Source of the DNA: Alphaproteobacteria bacterium
GTDB lineage: Bacteria > Pseudomonadota > Alphaproteobacteria > UBA828
Direction: 5' to 3'
Assembly: GCA_022826345.1 (NCBI GenBank)
Contig: JAJDVB010000148.1
Location: forward strand, 1 to 17,529
DNA length: 17,529 nt
Below, one piece after another: positions 13,953 through 17,529 of this stretch. Each line of letters opens with the position of its first letter. The first letter of the stretch is position 1. Both the position numbers and the translations under genes were made by a program. Under the pieces are notes generated by a model. That model was not told where the DNA came from. It saw only the letters and a program-made list of their open reading frames with translations, and ran no database searches.

Positions 13953-16808
13953 CTACGCCTCTGGACCGACGAAGGTGCGGGTGATCTCGACAGCCTCGGC
14001 GAGGCCGACGCGCTCTACCTCGACGCCGGGCGGGAAGGCGCCGGTGAGCCGGCTCGGCAGCGCGGGGTCAAGCAGGACGAAGACGCCGCGATCGTCCGCC
14101 CGCCGCACCAGCCGGCCGTAGGCCTGGCGGAGCCGACCGCGCGTGAGCCGGTCATCGTAGCGTCCGCTCCCAAAAACCCGGCGCCGCGCCTTGTGCAGGA
14201 TGTCGGGCCTGGGCCATGGCACCCGGTCGAAGACGATGAGCCGTAGGCTCCGACCCGGCACGTCGATGCCGTCCCGCATCGCATCGGTGCCGAGCAAGCA
14301 GGCATCGGTTTCGCTGCGGAAGATGTCGACCAGCGTGGTCGGGTCGAGCGGGTCCACGTGCTGGGCCCAGAGCGAAAGGCCGGCTTCTTCCAGCGCGCCG
14401 GCGATGCGCTCGTGCACCCCGCGCAGCCGCGCGATCGCGGTGAAGAGGCCCAACGCGCCGCCGCCGGCGGCCGTGAAGAGCGCGCGGTAGGCTGCCGCCA
14501 CCTGATCCGGCGCGCCCCTTCTCACATCGGTCACCACCAGAACGCGGGTCTGCGCGCCGTAGTCGAAGGGGGAGGGGAGGGCGGCGCGGGTCGCCGGCGC
14601 CTTCAGGTGTCGCCCGCCCGTCGTCGCCTCGGCTGCGGCCCAGTCGTGCTCCGGATCACCGCTGCCGTCGCGAAGGGTCGCCGAGGTGATGAGCGCGCCG
14701 TGGGAGCGGCCCATGACGAATGCGGCGAAGGGGATCGTCGGGTCGACGTGGTGGCGGTGCATGCCGACATCGACGTCACGCCCGTCGATGCGGGAGATCG
14801 CGAACCAGTCGACGAAGGCCGCGGGGTCGGCGGCGTCATCGGTGTCCTGCGACAGCTCCACGTCGGCGACCGGGGCGGCAGTCATGTCCGCGAGCATGGC
14901 GCGCCACGAATCGAGCTGTTCGCCCACGCGGCGCTCAATGCCGCGCACCACGGCCTCGATGCGCTGGCGCTCGGCGGTCTCCAGACTCTCGGCCTCGGCA
15001 TCGAGATGCGCCGCGAGCGCCGCCGCGAGCCGCCCGAGAGGCCGGGCGATCCCGGCCAGTGCCGTCTCCAGGGTTGCCGCAGCCTCCACCATGCCGGGAA
15101 TGAGCGGATGCACCGGCGCTTCGATGCCGTAGCCGCTGCGGGGCTCCGGCGCGCGCGCCATGACCTGGCTCCGCACCTGCGCGAGGAAGCGCTCGCACGG
15201 CCCCTGCGCCGATCCGCCCGCGATCCGCTGGTGCCAGTCGGTGCCGGGCAGCGCGTGCGCCGCCTTCAACGCTTCGTCGAGGGCCTCGCGCGCAGCATCG
15301 CGGTCCGCGATCAAGTCCTCGATCCGGCTTCGGAGGCCTCGCGCGCGGCCGGGATCGCCGCGCCCCCGCGATTCCGGCCCGAGCAGCCAGCGCCTAAGCT
15401 CGAGCGCCTCTTTGCCGGAGAGATGGGCGGAGAAGGCGCTGTCCGCCGCGTCGAAGAGGTGGTGCCCCTCATCGAGCACATAGCGGGTCGGCACGCTTCG
15501 CTCGTCGCCGGTGCCGAAGACCGCGCGCGCCGCCTGCACCATCAGCAGCGCGTGGTTGGCGATCACCATGTCGGCCCGCCGCGCCTTGCGCTGGCTCTTC
15601 TCGATGAAGCAGCGGCGGTAGTGGGTGCAGGCGCTGTGGATGCACTCGCCGCGCCGGTCTGCGAGGCCGAGGGTGCGGCCGTAGCCGAGCAGGTCGGCGA
15701 GCCAGGCCGGCAGGTCGCCGCCGGTGATGTCGCCGTCCCGCGTCGCGGCCGCCCAGCGAGCCATCAGGCCCAAGGCGATGCGGTCCCCCGTCACCAGCGC
15801 GCTGCGGCCGAGCGCCTCCTCCATGTTGAGCAGGCAGAGGTAGTTTTCGCGCCCCTTGCGCAGCACCACCTTCTCCGCCTTGACCTTGGGCTCCGGGTAG
15901 AGCCGGTCGAGCTCCTGGTCGATCTGGCGTTGGAGGTTGCGCGTGAAGGTGGAGAGCCAGACCGTGCCTTCGTTGCGTTCGGCCCAGAGGCTCGCCGGCG
16001 CGATGTAGCCGAGGGTCTTGCCGACTCCGGTGCCGGCCTCGGCCAGCACCACGTGGGGCTCCTCCTCCGCCTCGATGGGGTCGAAGGCGGCGCAGGCGGC
16101 AGACGCGAAGTCCGCTTGCTCAGGCCTGGGCTCCGCGCCCTCGCCCAGCAGGAGCGCGAGGCGCTGCCGGGCCGCCGCCGTCGCCACCGGGTCATGGCCC
16201 GGCGGCGGCGGCGGCGCGCTCTCCTGCCATTCCTTAAGCCGGGTCCAGACCGCGAGCGCGCCCCCGTCGCCGGCACGGCCCGCACCGGGCGCCGTGCGGC
16301 CGCCGGCCTCCAGCGCCGCCACCACCGCATCGCCCCAGAGCCAGCCCGCGCGGGCCATCGTGCGCGCGATAGCCGGTGCTTCGTCCGCGCCGGCGAGACC
16401 CGGTGCTGCCAGCGCGGCGAGAAGGGTTTCGGCCGCCTTGAGCAGGGTCGCCGCCTCGTCCTCGATGCTCGCGGGAAGCGACAGATCGAGCGCCCGCGCG
16501 AGCCCCCGCACCGTCGGCACGGCCTGGCGCGCCGGATGCACGAAGGCGAAGAGTTCCAGCACGTCCAGCGCCGCCAGCGTGTGCAGGCCCAGCCTGCGGG
16601 CGGTCGCCTTGGCGTGGCAGACGTAGGGCGGGCGGCCGTCGGCGGCGAGGCGCTCGGCCGCCGCGGCGTGGGAGAGCCGGTCGAGTGCGCCGTGCTCGTC
16701 CAGCCAGGCTGCGTGGCGCGGCGCCACCGCGAGCACTGGCGCGCGCGGCAGCAGCGGCGGCCCTGACGGTGTTGCGGAGGGGTCGAGAGACTCGAGGGTG
16801 GCGGGCAT
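13953..16808 (-). CDS. DinG-like superfamily 2 DNA helicase with N-terminal extension
   Basis: A 951-aa XPD/DinG-type ATP-dependent 5'-3' DNA helicase, likely acting in repair or on R-loops and structured DNA. The Walker A motif [10 protein letters not shown] is at 256-265. Four cysteines that can hold a 4Fe-4S cluster are Cys325, Cys389, Cys394 and Cys400. The DEAH-box variant DEGH is at 446-449. Near the C-terminus are LITSATL (motif III), [15 protein letters not shown] (motif V) and QAYGRLVRR (motif VI). About 225 residues precede the helicase core. Their segment around [20 protein letters not shown], followed by [20 protein letters not shown], vaguely recalls a DnaQ-like exonuclease without its acidic residues. 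ATG 16808 has no Shine-Dalgarno; TATACT (16822-16817) lies just 8 nt upstream. An upstream extension to 16895 is open but would overlap lysS. Confidence 0.93.
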   Translation of the reverse strand: MPATLESLDPSATPSGPPLLPRAPVLAVAPRHAAWLDEHGALDRLSHAAAAERLAADGRPPYVCHAKATARRLGLHTLAALDVLELFAFVHPARQAVPTVRGLARALDLSLPASIEDEAATLLKAAETLLAALAAPGLAGADEAPAIARTMARAGWLWGDAVVAALEAGGRTAPGAGRAGDGGALAVWTRLKEWQESAPPPPPGHDPVATAAARQRLALLLGEGAEPRPEQADFASAACAAFDPIEAEEEPHVVLAEAGTGVGKTLGYIAPASLWAERNEGTVWLSTFTRNLQRQIDQELDRLYPEPKVKAEKVVLRKGRENYLCLLNMEEALGRSALVTGDRIALGLMARWAAATRDGDITGGDLPAWLADLLGYGRTLGLADRRGECIHSACTHYRRCFIEKSQRKARRADMVIANHALLMVQAARAVFGTGDERSVPTRYVLDEGHHLFDAADSAFSAHLSGKEALELRRWLLGPESRGRGDPGRARGLRSRIEDLIADRDAAREALDEALKAAHALPGTDWHQRIAGGSAQGPCERFLAQVRSQVMARAPEPRSGYGIEAPVHPLIPGMVEAAATLETALAGIARPLGRLAAALAAHLDAEAESLETAERQRIEAVVRGIERRVGEQLDSWRAMLADMTAAPVADVELSQDTDDAADPAAFVDWFAISRIDGRDVDVGMHRHHVDPTIPFAAFVMGRSHGALITSATLRDGSGDPEHDWAAAEATTGGRHLKAPATRAALPSPFDYGAQTRVLVVTDVRRGAPDQVAAAYRALFTAAGGGALGLFTAIARLRGVHERIAGALEEAGLSLWAQHVDPLDPTTLVDIFRSETDACLLGTDAMRDGIDVPGRSLRLIVFDRVPWPRPDILHKARRRVFGSGRYDDRLTRGRLRQAYGRLVRRADDRGVFVLLDPALPSRLTGAFPPGVEVERVGLAEAVEITRTFVGPEA

Positions 16809-16816
16809 CGGGCGGG

Positions 16817-16822
16817 AGTATA
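16817..16822 (-). promoter_or_regulatory. Possible -10 element of the DinG-like gene
   Basis: TATACT on the minus strand (5 of 6 bases of the consensus) ends 8 nt before the ATG. I found no -35 at the proper distance. If used, transcription would begin 1-3 nt before the start codon. Confidence 0.25.
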
Positions 16823-16879
16823 GCGGTTGACGCGCGCCGGCGGCCCGGCGCATGTTCCGCCGGCTTCCGGACCCGGACG

Positions 16880-17529
16880 ATGAACGAGACGACACACGAC
16901 CTGCGGGCGCTGGCCCAGAACGCCAAGGCCTGGCCCTTCAAGGAGGCCGCGGCGCTCCTGAAGCGCATCGGCGGCAAGACGCCGGCGAAGGGCTATGCGC
17001 TGTTCGAGACCGGGTACGGCCCCTCGGGCCTGCCCCACATCGGCACCTTCGCCGAGGTCGCGCGCACCACCATGGTACGGCACGCTTTCGCCGTGCTCAG
17101 CGACATCCCGACGCGGCTGGTCGCCTTCTCCGACGACATGGACGCGCTGCGCAAGGTGCCGGACAACATCCCCGACAGGGCGATGGTGGAGGAGCATCTG
17201 GGCAAGCCGCTGACGCAGATCCCGGACCCCTTCGGCACGCACGAGAGCTTCGGGGCCCACAACAACGCCAGGCTCCGCGCCTTCCTCGACGATTTCGGCT
17301 TCGACTACACCTTCAAGAGCGCGAGCGAGGCCTACCGCTCGGGCGAATTCGACGGCGCGCTCATGGACGCGCTGCGCCACTACGACGCGATCATGCGCAT
17401 CATCCTGCCGACCCTGGGGGCGGAGCGGCAGGCGACCTACAGCCCCTTCCTGCCGCTCTGCCCCAAGACTGGCCGCGTGCTGCAGGTGCCCATCACGGCC
17501 CGCGACGAGGACGCGGGCACCGTGAGCTA
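16880..17529 (+). CDS. lysS: Class I lysyl-tRNA synthetase (3' end cut by window)
   Basis: An open frame from ATG 16880 to the window edge (216 codons, no stop). It encodes the N-terminal part of a class I lysyl-tRNA synthetase (LysRS1, also called lysK), the archaeal-type enzyme that replaces class II LysRS in many alphaproteobacteria and spirochaetes. The HIGH-type ATP motif appears as PSGLPHIGT (48-56). The sequence [12 protein letters not shown] before it and [15 protein letters not shown], then [19 protein letters not shown], after it follow the family. The KMSKS motif and anticodon-binding domain would lie beyond the edge. A TTGACG at 16827-16832 could be a -35, but the -10 position is poor. 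It is divergent from the DinG-like helicase with 71 nt between the starts. Confidence 0.95.
   Translation, partial: MNETTHDLRALAQNAKAWPFKEAAALLKRIGGKTPAKGYALFETGYGPSGLPHIGTFAEVARTTMVRHAFAVLSDIPTRLVAFSDDMDALRKVPDNIPDRAMVEEHLGKPLTQIPDPFGTHESFGAHNNARLRAFLDDFGFDYTFKSASEAYRSGEFDGALMDALRHYDAIMRIILPTLGAERQATYSPFLPLCPKTGRVLQVPITARDEDAGTVS

Noticed and set aside
14358..16766. Long open frame (about 800 codons) on the plus strand opposite the DinG-like helicase
   Set aside because: It is antisense to a clear helicase with all motifs; its translation is Arg/Gly/Ala-rich low-complexity with no family pattern, a usual artefact of high-GC third positions.
16809..16895. 29-codon upstream extension of the DinG-like protein
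   Set aside because: It would overlap the lysS start and adds a Ser/Arg-rich stretch with no family support.
1..17529. CRISPR array, insertion sequence, integrase or phage genes
   Set aside because: No spaced direct repeats, terminal inverted repeats around a transposase, or recombinase motifs were seen anywhere in the window.

Overview
The window is high-GC bacterial chromosome, densely packed, with no gap longer than about 254 bases without a gene. It most resembles a free-living alphaproteobacterium, possibly Rhodospirillales-like. The pointers are a class I lysyl-tRNA synthetase, a serS-surE-NlpD-type cluster next to a DUF815 ATPase, a DinG-type helicase with an extended N-terminus, and a TbpB-like lipoprotein of a kind seen in marine and soil alphaproteobacteria. 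The assignment rests on protein families and gene order, not on a database search.

Left part (1-7435), metabolic. A Tat-exported branched-chain-amino-acid-type ABC substrate-binding protein runs off the left edge on the minus strand. It is divergent from an amidase-signature hydrolase. Facing the amidase is a minus-strand run of three genes: an NtaA/SnaA/DszA-type flavin monooxygenase, an OsmC-family protein and phosphoglycerate mutase gpmI, whose 3' end overlaps the amidase by 32 nt. Divergent from the monooxygenase is an SDR oxidoreductase. Transporter, amidase, monooxygenase and SDR would fit uptake and oxidative or hydrolytic breakdown of a nitrogen- or sulfur-containing organic compound. 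The substrate cannot be read from the sequence, and gpmI (glycolysis) looks like a passenger.

Middle part (7483-9624), accessory. It holds a TbpB-like outer-membrane lipoprotein, a 57-aa remnant or miniature of an HI1420-type addiction-module antidote that lacks its helix-turn-helix, and a SprT-like zinc metallopeptidase with a duplicated small-barrel domain in front.

Right part (9846-17529), core. serS, surE and an NlpD/DipM-like lipoprotein form a tightly overlapping operon; the usual pcm gene is absent between surE and the nlpD-like gene. Convergent to it are a DinG-like helicase followed by a DUF815 AAA+ ATPase on the minus strand. A class I lysS diverges from the helicase and is cut by the right edge.

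No tRNA, rRNA, CRISPR array, IS element, integrase or phage gene is visible. I do not see a convincing new multi-gene system. The most unusual items are the HTH-less antidote, the SprT protein with two tandem barrels, the orphan TbpB-like lipoprotein, and several genes whose start codons follow promoter-like elements with no Shine-Dalgarno sequence.
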